Origin: JAGTVG01 sp963820995
GTDB lineage: Bacteria; Bacteroidota; Bacteroidia; Cytophagales; Cyclobacteriaceae
DNA: 64,000 nt
Reading direction: 5' to 3'
Assembly (NCBI GenBank): GCA_963820995.1
Contig: CAWGCL010000002.1
Coordinates: 1-64,000 of the forward strand
In this document: one piece after another, positions 10,421 to 18,735 of the stretch
Position numbering within the stretch: position 1 is the stretch's first letter
Layout: each line of letters begins with the position of its first letter
The notes under the pieces: generated by a model
What the model saw: only the letters and a program-made list of their open reading frames with translations
Databases searched by the model: none
Told to the model about the DNA's origin: nothing
Made by a program: the position numbers and the translations under genes

Positions 10421-11080
10421 ATGCATAATATAAATCAGTACATAGAACATACCATCCTGAAAGCCAATACTTATCATGAGGATATTGATAAAATTGTTCA
10501 GGAAGCCAAACAATATCAATTCAAAGGGATTTGTGTTCCTCCTTTCTGGGTAAGAAAAGCCAGGAATGGCCTGGGAGAAAGCGATGTACAATTGGTAACG
10601 GTATCCGGATTCCCTTTTGGATATAATAAAACAGAAACCAAAGTATTTGAGATAGAGCAGGCAATAAATGATGGAGCCGATGAAGTTGATATTGTCTGGA
10701 ACATTTCCGCATATATGTCTGAAATGAACTGGGTTAAACAAGACATTGCCAGGTGTGCGGAAAAATTGCATGACCATGGTAAATTTCTTAAGGTGATCCT
10801 TGAAACCGCGTATCTGAGCAAGGAGGGGATCGAGGCAGGATGTTATATCTGCAAAGATGCTGGTGCAGATTTCGTAAAGACATCCACGGGTTTTGCCCAT
10901 GAAGGGGCAAAGGTTGAGAATATAAAAATAATGCGCGCCGCACTGCCTTCAAGTGTAGGAATAAAAGCTGCGGGGGGCATAAAGAACCTTGAAACTGCTG
11001 TGGCAATGATAAAAGCCGGTGCGGACCGTATTGGGACATCCTCCGGGGTGGCCATTTTGGAAGAAGCAAGAGCTTTGTAG
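10421..11080 (+). CDS. deoC: Deoxyribose-phosphate aldolase
   Basis: Cleaves 2-deoxyribose-5-phosphate to glyceraldehyde-3-phosphate and acetaldehyde in deoxynucleoside salvage; cytoplasmic TIM barrel. The 219 residues match the usual length. The Schiff-base Lys is K153 in DFVKTSTG, the second catalytic Lys is K182 in GIKAAGGI, and the Asp lies in ADEVDIVWN. The acylphosphatase gene starts three bases after the stop, so the two are almost certainly one transcript. Three long antisense ORFs over this gene are frame shadows. Confidence 0.95.
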   Translation: MHNINQYIEHTILKANTYHEDIDKIVQEAKQYQFKGICVPPFWVRKARNGLGESDVQLVTVSGFPFGYNKTETKVFEIEQAINDGADEVDIVWNISAYMSEMNWVKQDIARCAEKLHDHGKFLKVILETAYLSKEGIEAGCYICKDAGADFVKTSTGFAHEGAKVENIKIMRAALPSSVGIKAAGGIKNLETAVAMIKAGADRIGTSSGVAILEEARAL

Positions 11081-11083
11081 AGT

Positions 11084-11365
11084 ATGACAGGGCATAAAAA
11101 GAATTTACAGATTAATATCTCAGGAAAGGTCCAGGGTGTTGGGTTCAGATATTCTGCCCTGCACAAAGCTCAGCAGCTGGGCATTAGGGGATTTGTTAAA
11201 AACATGTATGATGGATCCGTGTTTATTGAAGCTGAAGCGGATGAAGTCCCCATGGATCATTTTTTAATATGGTGCAAAAAAGGGCCTGCTTTTTCAAGGG
11301 TAGAGAAAGTTACAATTACCGAAGGGGTAATAAAGAACTATACTTCTTTCAATGTAAAACATTGA
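11084..11365 (+). CDS. acyP: Acylphosphatase
   Basis: Small 93-residue enzyme that hydrolyses acyl phosphates. The signature KVQGVGFRY carries the phosphate-binding Arg22, and GFVKNMYDGSV carries the catalytic Asn40. It begins just after deoC and is followed by a 397-bp intergenic region holding the small-RNA candidate. The C-terminus ends FNVKH rather than the common F-x-x-R/Y form, a minor variation. Confidence 0.93.
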   Translation: MTGHKKNLQINISGKVQGVGFRYSALHKAQQLGIRGFVKNMYDGSVFIEAEADEVPMDHFLIWCKKGPAFSRVEKVTITEGVIKNYTSFNVKH

Positions 11366-11423
11366 CCAAGCCCGATTGCAATTATAAATCAACTCTTAAA
11401 ATCTATTCTAATTCATAAGGATT

Positions 11424-11558
11424 TTAGCAATAATGCATCCAGAACCGGATGTTTTCAATCACTTCTTCTGCCTTGATTTCAATATTAATTTTCCACTTTG
11501 AAGCAGATTTTCCCAATTTGGGACATCTCGCAAAGGCCAAAAGCCCATTTTTAGCCAT
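11424..11558 (-). CDS. Possible 44-aa ORF, unsupported
   Basis: ATG at 11558 opens 44 codons containing FARCPKLGKSASKWKINIEIK and ending in FWMHYC. The frame continues open upstream of the ATG. No family is recognised and no leader or promoter is evident on this strand. It lies beside the sigma-54-like element on the other strand. It could be a microprotein, a remnant of a larger gene or chance. Confidence 0.2.
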   Translation of the reverse strand: MAKNGLLAFARCPKLGKSASKWKINIEIKAEEVIENIRFWMHYC

Positions 11559-11577
11559 TTCAGGCACATTTTTGTTC

Positions 11578-11593
11578 TGGCACAGTTTTTACA
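11578..11593 (+). promoter_or_regulatory. Sigma-54-like promoter (TGGCAC-N5-TTACA)
   Basis: TGGCAC, five bases and TTACA give the exact -24/-12 spacing of an RpoN promoter. GG sits at -25/-24 and C at -12; the only departure from TTGCA is A for G at -13. It points into the putative small RNA and away from any nearby gene start on the plus strand. No enhancer site was identified. Confidence 0.45.
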
Positions 11594-11603
11594 TTAATAC
11601 TGC

Positions 11604-11694
11604 TAAATATACCTCTGAAAGATAGCTGTGATAGAGGTAGGTTTTAGGTTGGTTAGGTTGATATATCCCGCCCCAGGGCGGGATATTTTTTTTG
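11604..11694 (+). ncRNA. Candidate small RNA, about 90 nt
   Basis: Defined by a sigma-54-like promoter upstream and a strong intrinsic terminator downstream, with no gene between. The transcript would start near 11604, about 12 bases past the -12 element. It contains a TACCTC...GAGGTA hairpin (arms near 11610-11615 and 11634-11639, pairing approximate), then an open G/U-rich stretch of repeated GGTT and AGGTT units, and ends in the terminator stem. Hairpin, unpaired seed, terminator is the layout of a trans-acting regulatory RNA. No family was recognised. Its start and existence are inferred. Confidence 0.4.
11663..11693 (+). terminator. Intrinsic terminator
   Basis: A 10-bp perfect stem (ATATCCCGCC / GGCGGGATAT) around a CCAG loop is followed by a run of eight T. 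It can end the candidate small RNA and any read-through from deoC-acyP. Reading minus, it lies past the end of the TlpA-like gene, but the T-run orientation favours plus. Confidence 0.85.
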
Positions 11695-11762
11695 TCTATT
11701 TAAGAGATTCCTTAAGGAAGAAAAAGAATTCCGAGAAGTAACTACAAAAAAAAAGACAGCTA

Positions 11763-13193
11763 TTAACTGTCTTCAAATTTGATCATACGATCTATAAAAT
11801 CTTTTATCTGGTCTACCCCCAGTCGTTTGGCAATAATTTCCTTATCCTTATTCAAAATATAGATCATTGGAGTGGTCTTAATATCATAATCCGCCCTGAA
11901 ATTACTTCTATAATAAGGATCAATTCCGTTCACCCAGGTTAGATCATTAGATCTGATGTAGTTTTTCCATTTATCGATGTCAGTTACGGTACATGCTGCA
12001 AATACTTCCACATCCTTTACCTTAATCTGTTTATAAAGCTGAAACAATTGTGGTGTAATTTTTTTACAGTGGCTACAATCCGGATCGAAGAAATACAGAA
12101 TGATAAACCGGCTGTCAAGATTGCTGAGCTGGAACTGTTGCATGGTTGAATCAAGTAATACGATTTCAGGTGCCATACTCCCGATCAGGTTGGGCTTCAA
12201 TTCATTAATCCTTTTCTGGAACTTTTCCACCAGGTCATCATCTGCCCAATATGCCTTACCTGTCAGGTAATAGTTTTCAGCCAGGTAAACAAAGATCTCT
12301 TCCATTCCCATAATCTTTGAAGTTTCATACTTATTGGTGAGTTTGACCAAAACATATCTGAATGTCTCATTATTAGGTTCACTCATCGAAAGAAGGTAAT
12401 CACATGAAACTTTTAAGGAATCAGGATGCTTAAATGTCAGGTTATCCAAATAATCATCCAATTTAGGCTGGTAGAGTGGAGTTTTTAACAATCCGGGGTC
12501 AGAAAGGTCGAAATTATCGAAATAATGTTCCTTATAAGAAAAGAACTGCCGGTTTTTCGCATCAGGATCATCAGCCTCCTCAGCAGGTATTTCAGGCATT
12601 TTCGGTTTTTGCATTGCCAAAAGAAGCCGGGAGGTAAAGGTTCCCTTATTATCTTCACTTAATTTTGCCTGAAAGGAAGCTATTTCATCCCTTATACCAA
12701 GAACTTCAGTGCGCAATTCATTCAATCGGGCTTCATCCTTTTGGGGGTTCAGCGTCTGCATCTGATCTGTAAGTATTTTAGATTCCGATTGCTTATCGGC
12801 CATAAACCGTTGAAAACTGTTGAATATCTCATTTTCCCTTGAGCCGGTAACCTTCATATGTCTTATAAAATCTGTAGTATCTGTTTCCAGCTTAAATTTT
12901 GGTTCATTAGCAATTAATTCAAAGTAGACAGAAGCAGAATAAACAAAATATATTCCATCAGACAGCGGTTCATTCCCCTTAAAATGAATAATATCGCCTG
13001 GTTCTACCTTTGAGGTATCTTTAACGAATTTCTGGTCGCCGAAATGATATCCCAGATATACTATAGTATCTTTTATATTATTAATTTTTATGGTTATATC
13101 ATACCCTTCTTCAGGCTGTGAAAAGGTACTGGTGCCCATGGTCAGGCAAATTGCAATAAGTGAGATAAAAGTAATTATTGGCTTCTTCAACAT
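11763..13193 (-). CDS. Exported TlpA-like thioredoxin-fold protein (DUF4369/DUF5106 type)
   Basis: 476 residues with a signal peptide (MLKKPIITFISLIAICLTMG). The N-terminal third has the beta-rich form of DUF4369 (DITIKINNIKDTIVYLGYHF). The middle, including a helical part at residues 140-190, resembles DUF5106. The last 150 residues form a thioredoxin fold with active-site CSHC in FFDPDCSHCKKITPQL and the cis-Pro region TTPMIYILNKD. It probably acts as an envelope thiol reductase or oxidoreductase. It is transcribed alone; a -7 element lies 21 bp upstream of the start codon. Confidence 0.85.
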   Translation of the reverse strand: MLKKPIITFISLIAICLTMGTSTFSQPEEGYDITIKINNIKDTIVYLGYHFGDQKFVKDTSKVEPGDIIHFKGNEPLSDGIYFVYSASVYFELIANEPKFKLETDTTDFIRHMKVTGSRENEIFNSFQRFMADKQSESKILTDQMQTLNPQKDEARLNELRTEVLGIRDEIASFQAKLSEDNKGTFTSRLLLAMQKPKMPEIPAEEADDPDAKNRQFFSYKEHYFDNFDLSDPGLLKTPLYQPKLDDYLDNLTFKHPDSLKVSCDYLLSMSEPNNETFRYVLVKLTNKYETSKIMGMEEIFVYLAENYYLTGKAYWADDDLVEKFQKRINELKPNLIGSMAPEIVLLDSTMQQFQLSNLDSRFIILYFFDPDCSHCKKITPQLFQLYKQIKVKDVEVFAACTVTDIDKWKNYIRSNDLTWVNGIDPYYRSNFRADYDIKTTPMIYILNKDKEIIAKRLGVDQIKDFIDRMIKFEDS

Positions 13194-13213
13194 AGCTTAT
13201 TAGTTTTCTTATG

Positions 13214-13221
13214 CAAATGTA
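13214..13221 (-). promoter_or_regulatory. Bacteroidota -7 element (TACATTTG) of the TlpA-like gene
   Basis: On the minus strand TACATTTG fits TAnnTTTG and ends 21 bp before the start codon at 13193, implying a short leader. A -33 element is not clear. Confidence 0.45.
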
Positions 13222-13348
13222 GCTTTTTTAATTAAAATACCTTTTAAATAAATTACAGCTTTCCATTACATGATTTTGCATAAAACGTGCCAGGATTCTT
13301 ATTATTACTGGAATTCAAAGGAAATAAGGGGAATGTTACAATTAAAAT

Positions 13349-14686
13349 TTAATCATCGAGTTTCTTGACTTTCAATGAGGTCCCTTCATCATTGATCACT
13401 TTAATTTTATCATTTTTATTGATGTAATCTCCCCTTGTAGAAGCATCAAACAATGATCCTTCAATCATTACTTTACCACTAGGCCTCAAAACAGTGTAGG
13501 CGGTCCCGGTTTTGCCGATCATTGGCTCCTTCTTAAAACTTGAAGTGTATCCATCCGATCGTTTTTGAACAGCCTGCAATGCAATTCTGCTAAATATTTT
13601 TGAATTGGTGAATCGTATACCTGCAAAAAACATAATAATAATGCTACCGAACAATCCAGCCAGAATAGTAGCAGTAGCTGTGAAAATCTCCGAGGCCTTG
13701 ACGAATGAAAAATCGAAAAAATCATTATTTAACATAACAAGTATCAGAGATCCCAGGGTAAATGTCAACCCGGTTATACCGGCGATCCCAAATCCGGGGA
13801 TCACGAATATCTCTATTGCTATTAAGGCTAATCCTACAACAAACATAATGATCTCCCAGTTGGCTGCCAGGCCATTTAAATAGTAAGGAATGAAATATAA
13901 TATCGCAGCAACAATAGCAGCAAGCAAAGGGAACCCTACTCCTGGGGTTTGTAGTTCAAAATAAATACCACCAATAATGACCAATATCAAAATCCCACTA
14001 ATGATGGGGTTAAGGAAAAAACGAATGACCTTCTCTGATGAAGATAAGGTAAATTCGGAAATAGAGTAATCAGAAATCCCGTTCCGTTCAAGGATCTCCT
14101 CTATTGAATTTACTTCTGCTTCACAAAATCCGTACTTGATGGCCTCAGAAGTAGAGAAGGTCACCACTTCCCCCGCTTCGGAAATGCTGTCAATTTCAAT
14201 ATCTTCATCCACCATGGCTTCTGCTATATTTGGGTCGCGATTATTTGCCTCAGCCGTGGAACGCATAATTGACCGCATATAAGATTGATACTTATCGGGA
14301 GCCGCAGTACCATCCTGAATGACGACAGTGGCGGCGCCAATACTGCTTCCGGGGGCCATGTATATGCTGTCACAAGCGATCGATATCAATGCTCCGGCAG
14401 ATGCAGCATCTTTGTTTATAAATACCCATACCGGTATTGAAAATTCCATTATGCGGGTCCTGATGTCATCTGCGTCATTCACTGCACCTCCATAGGTATC
14501 CATTTCTATTAATACAAGATCCGCCTCTTCATCCTCCGCAAAATCCAATGCCAATTCAGTATACCGGTTCATTCTGGGATCAATAACATCATCAATTTTC
14601 ATGGTAACAACCTTTTTTTGTGCCTTTGTTATTGTACTACCCAGAATTAATAATAGCAGAATGATGCAAAATCGTATTTTGAACAT
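13349..14686 (-). CDS. NfeD family membrane serine protease (long, ClpP-class form)
   Basis: About 445 residues from ATG 14686, which directly precedes a signal peptide (MFKIRFCIILLLLILGSTITKAQ); the frame is open to 14749 but adds an unlikely extension. Residues 30-220 form a ClpP/crotonase-like protease domain, with the oxyanion segment MDTYGGAVNDADDIR and the nucleophile Ser in DAASAGALIS. Four or five membrane segments follow near residues 240-360. An OB-fold NfeD domain (IGKTGTAYTVLRPSGKVMIEG) closes the protein. Such proteins cleave membrane stomatin partners. No flotillin gene is adjacent here, unlike the short NfeD near 40.5 kb. Confidence 0.9.
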   Translation of the reverse strand: MFKIRFCIILLLLILGSTITKAQKKVVTMKIDDVIDPRMNRYTELALDFAEDEEADLVLIEMDTYGGAVNDADDIRTRIMEFSIPVWVFINKDAASAGALISIACDSIYMAPGSSIGAATVVIQDGTAAPDKYQSYMRSIMRSTAEANNRDPNIAEAMVDEDIEIDSISEAGEVVTFSTSEAIKYGFCEAEVNSIEEILERNGISDYSISEFTLSSSEKVIRFFLNPIISGILILVIIGGIYFELQTPGVGFPLLAAIVAAILYFIPYYLNGLAANWEIIMFVVGLALIAIEIFVIPGFGIAGITGLTFTLGSLILVMLNNDFFDFSFVKASEIFTATATILAGLFGSIIIMFFAGIRFTNSKIFSRIALQAVQKRSDGYTSSFKKEPMIGKTGTAYTVLRPSGKVMIEGSLFDASTRGDYINKNDKIKVINDEGTSLKVKKLDD

Positions 14687-14973
14687 ATGGTCGCTCTTTA
14701 AATAATTATGAAAAATTACAAATAAAACATCTGATATAAAACATACCATTCAGGTAATATTATACTATATTTTAATATACTTGGTCCATATTAAAGAGTC
14801 ATTATTTATATTTTGAAAATATATCAATGCTTAAATCAAAACCTTTAAATAAAAATAAAAGAGAATTTTTGGTCACTTTTTTGCTGGTATTTAATAAAAA
14901 TTTTGAAATTTTGCCCTCTTACAATATGCAACGCTTATTTTTACTGTTCAGTCCAATTAGAAAACAAATCATT

Positions 14974-16074
14974 ATGATTGCTATAAAAAATGTACTGGTC
15001 TTAAGCCTTTTAATGATTATTATTCCCCTAACAATACAAGCCAGGATCTCCCCAACGGATTCAATTGGTATAAGAACCATAAACCAATCTACATTTTTAG
15101 TTCATAAGGTTGAAAAGGGGGAAACCCTATATGCCCTTGCAAGAAGATACAATGTGGAGATACAGTCTATATTTGATGCCAATCCAAGTGCAATAAATGG
15201 TATCAACATCGGTCAAGAGATCCTGATACCAACCACAACGGCCGGGGCAGGTAACATAGAAGGAAACCAGGATCAGCAGAACTCGCAACAGGATAAGCAG
15301 GTCGCTCAAGTTAGCGGGCAGGGAGAGAAGATTGTTCACAAGGTTATTGCCGGGGAATCCTTGTATGTGATCAGTCAAAAATATGGTGTAAGTGTGAATG
15401 ACATTAAAAAATGGAATAATCTTAGAAGCAATAATATATCGGTGGGTCAGAAATTGAGTATTTACCCTGGTCCTGAAAAGGTTGCAGAAATTAATAAGCA
15501 AATGGAGGTTATGGAAACCAATGGTAAAAAGATCCACATTGTAAGCGCAGGTGAAACTTTATTTAGCATATCAAATAAATACAATATATCCCAATCTGAT
15601 CTGAGAGAATGGAACCGTCTGGAATCGAATAACTTAAGCATAGGTCAGGAATTGATCGTTGGTTACCTTGAAAAAGACGACGAAAAACAGGTTGTCATAG
15701 TTCAGGATATTGAAACGGAAAAAGAACCTGAGGAGGATGTTGTAGTGAAGACTGTTGTGGTTGAAGAACCTGAAATGCAAAAAGCCGGAAATACTGGAAA
15801 CTTTAAAAAAGTATCAGAAAAAGGCATTGCACAGGTGATAGAAGGTTCTGAAGAGACAAATAAATATCTTGCCCTTCACAGAGATGCAGCCATCGGCACC
15901 ATTATGCAGATCAAGAATGAGATGAATGACTTAAGTGTATTTGTAAGAGTAATTGGTAAAATACCAGAAACTGACGAAAATAGAAATATATTAATAAAAG
16001 TTTCAAAGGTCGCATATGACAGGTTAGGGGCAATAAATGACCAGTTCCCGGTTGAGATAACCTACCATCCCTGA
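14974..16074 (+). CDS. Exported protein with three LysM domains
   Basis: The start at 14974 directly precedes a signal peptide (MIAIKNVLVLSLLMIIIPLT); the in-frame ATG at 14827 would add 49 unlikely residues. Three LysM repeats follow, each with a GETL or GESL core: near residues 35-80 (VEKGETLYALARRYN), 115-160 (VIAGESLYVISQKYG) and 190-235 (VSAGETLFSISNKYN). They are separated by Gln- and Glu-rich linkers. The last 90 residues (GIAQVIEG onward to PVEITYHP) look like a compact C-terminal domain of the RlpA/septal-ring type found after LysM in Bacteroidota. It probably binds peptidoglycan in the envelope. The TIGR02757 gene follows after 19 bp. Confidence 0.85.
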   Translation: MIAIKNVLVLSLLMIIIPLTIQARISPTDSIGIRTINQSTFLVHKVEKGETLYALARRYNVEIQSIFDANPSAINGINIGQEILIPTTTAGAGNIEGNQDQQNSQQDKQVAQVSGQGEKIVHKVIAGESLYVISQKYGVSVNDIKKWNNLRSNNISVGQKLSIYPGPEKVAEINKQMEVMETNGKKIHIVSAGETLFSISNKYNISQSDLREWNRLESNNLSIGQELIVGYLEKDDEKQVVIVQDIETEKEPEEDVVVKTVVVEEPEMQKAGNTGNFKKVSEKGIAQVIEGSEETNKYLALHRDAAIGTIMQIKNEMNDLSVFVRVIGKIPETDENRNILIKVSKVAYDRLGAINDQFPVEITYHP

Positions 16075-16093
16075 TCGAATAGGGTTCCTTTAA

Positions 16094-16873
16094 ATGACTT
16101 CCAAAAATTCCCTCAAAGCCTTTCTTGATGAAAAGGTCGAATATTATAACCAGCCCTCGTTCATCGAAACTGATCCTGTATCAATCCCTCATCAATTTTC
16201 CAGAAAACAAGATATTGAAATTTCCGGATTGTTTGCAGCCGTTTTTGCCTGGGGACAAAGAAAGACCATCATAAGTAAATGTCGTGAATTGCTGGAGATG
16301 ATGGATAACAAACCTTTTGATTTCATTTTGAACCATAGTGACAAGGAATTAAAAGTAATAGAAAAATTCAAACACCGTACGTTTAATGCTACGGATACAT
16401 TGTATTTTATACACTTTCTAAAATATTATTATTTAAGAAATGATAGTTTGGAAAATCTATTTGTAGTTCACGACAAGAAGGAACCAATAGAGTATGCATT
16501 AATCAGATTTCATCAATCATTTTTCAGTTTACCCGAAGCACCTCAAAGAACCAGAAAGCATATTCCAAGTCCAGTTCGTAAGTCAACGTGCAAGAGGTTG
16601 AATATGTATTTAAGATGGATGGTAAGAAAAGACCATTCAGGAGTTGATTTTGGGATCTGGGACAAAATCAACATGAAGGACCTCATATGCCCTATTGATG
16701 TTCATGTAGACCGGGTAGCAAGAAGCCTTTCATTGATCAGAAGAAAGCAAACCGATTGGTTGACTGCATTGGAATTAACACACAACCTTAGAAAATTTGA
16801 TCCTGAAGACCCGGTAAAATATGATTTTGCTCTTTTTGGCCTGGGGGTTATAGAAAAACACCTATCTCCATGA
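16094..16873 (+). CDS. TIGR02757 (DUF2400) family protein
   Basis: 259-residue soluble protein recognised by FAAVFAWGQRKTIISKCRELL near the N-terminus, the RFHQSFF region, CKRLNMYLRWMVR and the ending DPVKYDFALFGLGV. The fold resembles helix-hairpin-helix DNA glycosylases, and the CPIDVHVDRVARSL segment is conserved. The biochemical function is unknown. Its last 12 bases overlap the end of pyrE on the opposite strand. Confidence 0.85.
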   Translation: MTSKNSLKAFLDEKVEYYNQPSFIETDPVSIPHQFSRKQDIEISGLFAAVFAWGQRKTIISKCRELLEMMDNKPFDFILNHSDKELKVIEKFKHRTFNATDTLYFIHFLKYYYLRNDSLENLFVVHDKKEPIEYALIRFHQSFFSLPEAPQRTRKHIPSPVRKSTCKRLNMYLRWMVRKDHSGVDFGIWDKINMKDLICPIDVHVDRVARSLSLIRRKQTDWLTALELTHNLRKFDPEDPVKYDFALFGLGVIEKHLSP

Positions 16874-17502
16874 ATCCGGGGCCATACGCCAGGCCTTAAG
16901 TCGGTCAACCTGGGCTTTGGGAATAATATTTTTCTCTACCCCAACACTTATTAGCGTATCGTAATCACTAAGTGACAGGTATCGCACATTAGCATGCTTG
17001 AAATTTTGAGTGGAAAGATCAAATCCATAAGTGAAGATCGAAACCATACCAAGTACTTCCATTCCCGCTGCCCTGATTGCTTCTACTGCCTTTAAGGAAC
17101 TTCCTCCGGTTGAAACAAGATCCTCAATTACGGCAACTTTTTGATTGGCTACTACATTTCCTTCAATCTGATTGGTCAGACCATGTCCTTTAGGTTTGGA
17201 ACGAACATATATAAAAGGAAGATCCAGTTCATCAGCTACGAGTGCGCCCTGCGGTATCCCGGCTGTTGCAACTCCGGCAATGGCCTCGGTCTCCAGGAAA
17301 ATGATCCTGTCACCGCTGAAGATAATGCATGTTTGATATAATCCCGGATCTGCGGAAATGACAAGGCTAAACGGTTGTCACAATAAATCGGTGATTTCCA
17401 ACCTGAGGCCCAGGTGAAAGGGGCTTCAAGGTTAAGTTTGATGGCCCCAATATCTAATAAATTCAATGCGATCTGGCGTGCCGTTTCTGAATTATTCATC
17501 AT
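16862..17502 (-). CDS. pyrE: Orotate phosphoribosyltransferase (one frameshift)
   Basis: Joins orotate to PRPP to make OMP in pyrimidine synthesis. The N-terminal piece (MMNNSETARQIALNLLDIG, with the GWKSPIYCDNR substrate loop) runs from 17502 to about 17330. The frame then shifts, and the rest reads LETEAIAGVATAGIPQGALVAD, RSKPKGHGL and the PRPP motif VAVIEDLVSTGGSS. The protein ends RMAPDSWR at 16862. The rejoined length of about 213 residues is normal, so the break is probably a sequence error. A -7 element (17517-17524) lies just upstream. Confidence 0.93.
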
Positions 17503-17516
17503 GAAACAAAAATAAA

Positions 17517-17524
17517 TGTTTTAA
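17517..17524 (-). promoter_or_regulatory. Bacteroidota -7 element (TATTTTTG) of pyrE
   Basis: Minus-strand TATTTTTG fits TAnnTTTG 14 bp before the pyrE start. It implies a very short leader and supports the start at 17502 or the next Met at 17499. Confidence 0.4.
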
Positions 17525-17558
17525 TGGTTTATAATCTATTTAATTTTCCTAATTATAC

Positions 17559-17566
17559 TATTTTTG
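17559..17566 (+). promoter_or_regulatory. Bacteroidota -7 element (TATTTTTG) of the Nudix gene
   Basis: Plus-strand TATTTTTG 42 bp before the Nudix start at 17609. With the pyrE element it forms a divergent promoter pair in a 106-bp gap. T-rich context lowers its specificity. Confidence 0.35.
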
Positions 17567-17608
17567 AATATAATTCACAGTAATATTACGGGCAAAGAAG
17601 ATCTGTAA

Positions 17609-18286
17609 ATGAAGATATTTATTAATGATAATCCTTTCAGGATCATTCCAGCTAAAAAAGAGGTCTTACTGAAAAATTATGATACTTTATTGGTTGAGGC
17701 CAATAACAAGATCGACTTCAATATATTTTCAGGTGATGTTTTAATTCAGCATGCTTCTGTAGAGGTTATTGACCAATATCTGCAATTATTAAAATCCAAC
17801 AGCAATAAGAAAATAGATTCTATCACTTTCCAGGTAGATAATTTTAAGGATGCAGTGGAGCATATAAAAGCAGAATATACTTTTATTGAAGCCGGTGGGG
17901 GTATTGTGGAGAAAAACGGAAATGTTCTTATGATCTTCAGGATGAAAAAATGGGACCTGCCAAAAGGTAAAAAAGACAACAAGGAGAAAATTAAGGATAC
18001 GGCTGTCCGCGAAGTGGAAGAAGAGTGTAATATAAAAGTCAAATTAAAAAATAAGGTATGCGATACCTATCATACCTATAAACGAAATGGGAAAAACATT
18101 TTGAAGAAAACCAGCTGGTACAGGATGACATGCATTGCTGATTCTAAAATGAAACCGGAGGTCAAGGAACAGATTGAGGAAGTAAGGTGGATGACTCCAG
18201 GTGAGATAAAGGGAGCCTTGTATAACTCCTACCCTTCAATAAGGCAGGTATTTAGAAAATATTATAAGAGTCTTGAAAAAGATTAA
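17609..18286 (+). CDS. Nudix hydrolase with an extra N-terminal domain
   Basis: 225 residues. Residues 1-95 are a separate small domain that begins MKIFINDNPFRIIP and has no recognised family. The Nudix fold follows with GGGIVEKNGNVLMIFRMKKW. The Nudix box spans GKKDNKEKIKDTAVREVEEEC: it has the GX5E spacing and REVEEE, but Cys replaces the usual Gly after EE-x. The substrate (nucleoside diphosphate derivative) is unknown. The stop overlaps the coaD end by four bases in a convergent arrangement. Confidence 0.85.
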   Translation: MKIFINDNPFRIIPAKKEVLLKNYDTLLVEANNKIDFNIFSGDVLIQHASVEVIDQYLQLLKSNSNKKIDSITFQVDNFKDAVEHIKAEYTFIEAGGGIVEKNGNVLMIFRMKKWDLPKGKKDNKEKIKDTAVREVEEECNIKVKLKNKVCDTYHTYKRNGKNILKKTSWYRMTCIADSKMKPEVKEQIEEVRWMTPGEIKGALYNSYPSIRQVFRKYYKSLEKD

Positions 18287-18735
18287 AGCTCATAAGGGAG
18301 AAATACATTTATATCCCCGTTATACTTATGAACCTCCCTTATTATGGAAGAATTTATGGCCGCATATTCAGGAGAGGTGATCAAAAAAACTGATTCAAGA
18401 TCTGAATTCAAGTACTTATTAACCTGAGCAATACTATTTTCATATTCAAAATCAGTGGTATTCCTGAGGCCGCGAAGCAAAAACCGGGCATCAAACTTTT
18501 TTACAAATGAAGCAGTTAGTTCATTATAAGTTACTACACTGATCTGCTCATATTGTGCAAATGTTTCCGTAATCTTCTCGATCATCAATTCGAGAGGGAA
18601 ATACCTTTCTTTCTTTGTGTTCTGTCCGATGGCTACAATGATCTCATCAAACAATTTCAAACCCCGGATTACAATGTCATAATGTCCATTGGTGAAGGGA
18701 TCAAATGATCCGGGAAATAGGGCTACCCTTTTCAT
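18283..18735 (-). CDS. coaD: Phosphopantetheine adenylyltransferase
   Basis: Adenylates 4'-phosphopantetheine to dephospho-CoA, the penultimate step in coenzyme A synthesis. The 150 residues begin MKRVALFPGSFDPFTNGHYD; H18 belongs to the TxGH nucleotidyltransferase motif. The KKERYFPLELMIEKI region and the ISSTxxR-like INSSIIREVH are present. Its ATG overlaps the DUF3822 stop by four bases, so the two are translationally coupled, a gene pair common in Bacteroidota. Confidence 0.96.
   Translation of the reverse strand: MKRVALFPGSFDPFTNGHYDIVIRGLKLFDEIIVAIGQNTKKERYFPLELMIEKITETFAQYEQISVVTYNELTASFVKKFDARFLLRGLRNTTDFEYENSIAQVNKYLNSDLESVFLITSPEYAAINSSIIREVHKYNGDINVFLPYEL

Noticed and set aside
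10397..11166. Long antisense ORFs over deoC and acyP
   Set aside because: They are frame shadows of genes with clear family motifs; no independent coding signal or homologue is recognised.
11562..11577. Second GGCAC motif just before the sigma-54-like site
   Set aside because: Its -12 element is one base out of phase (TTG at 11572-11574), so spacing is wrong for RpoN.
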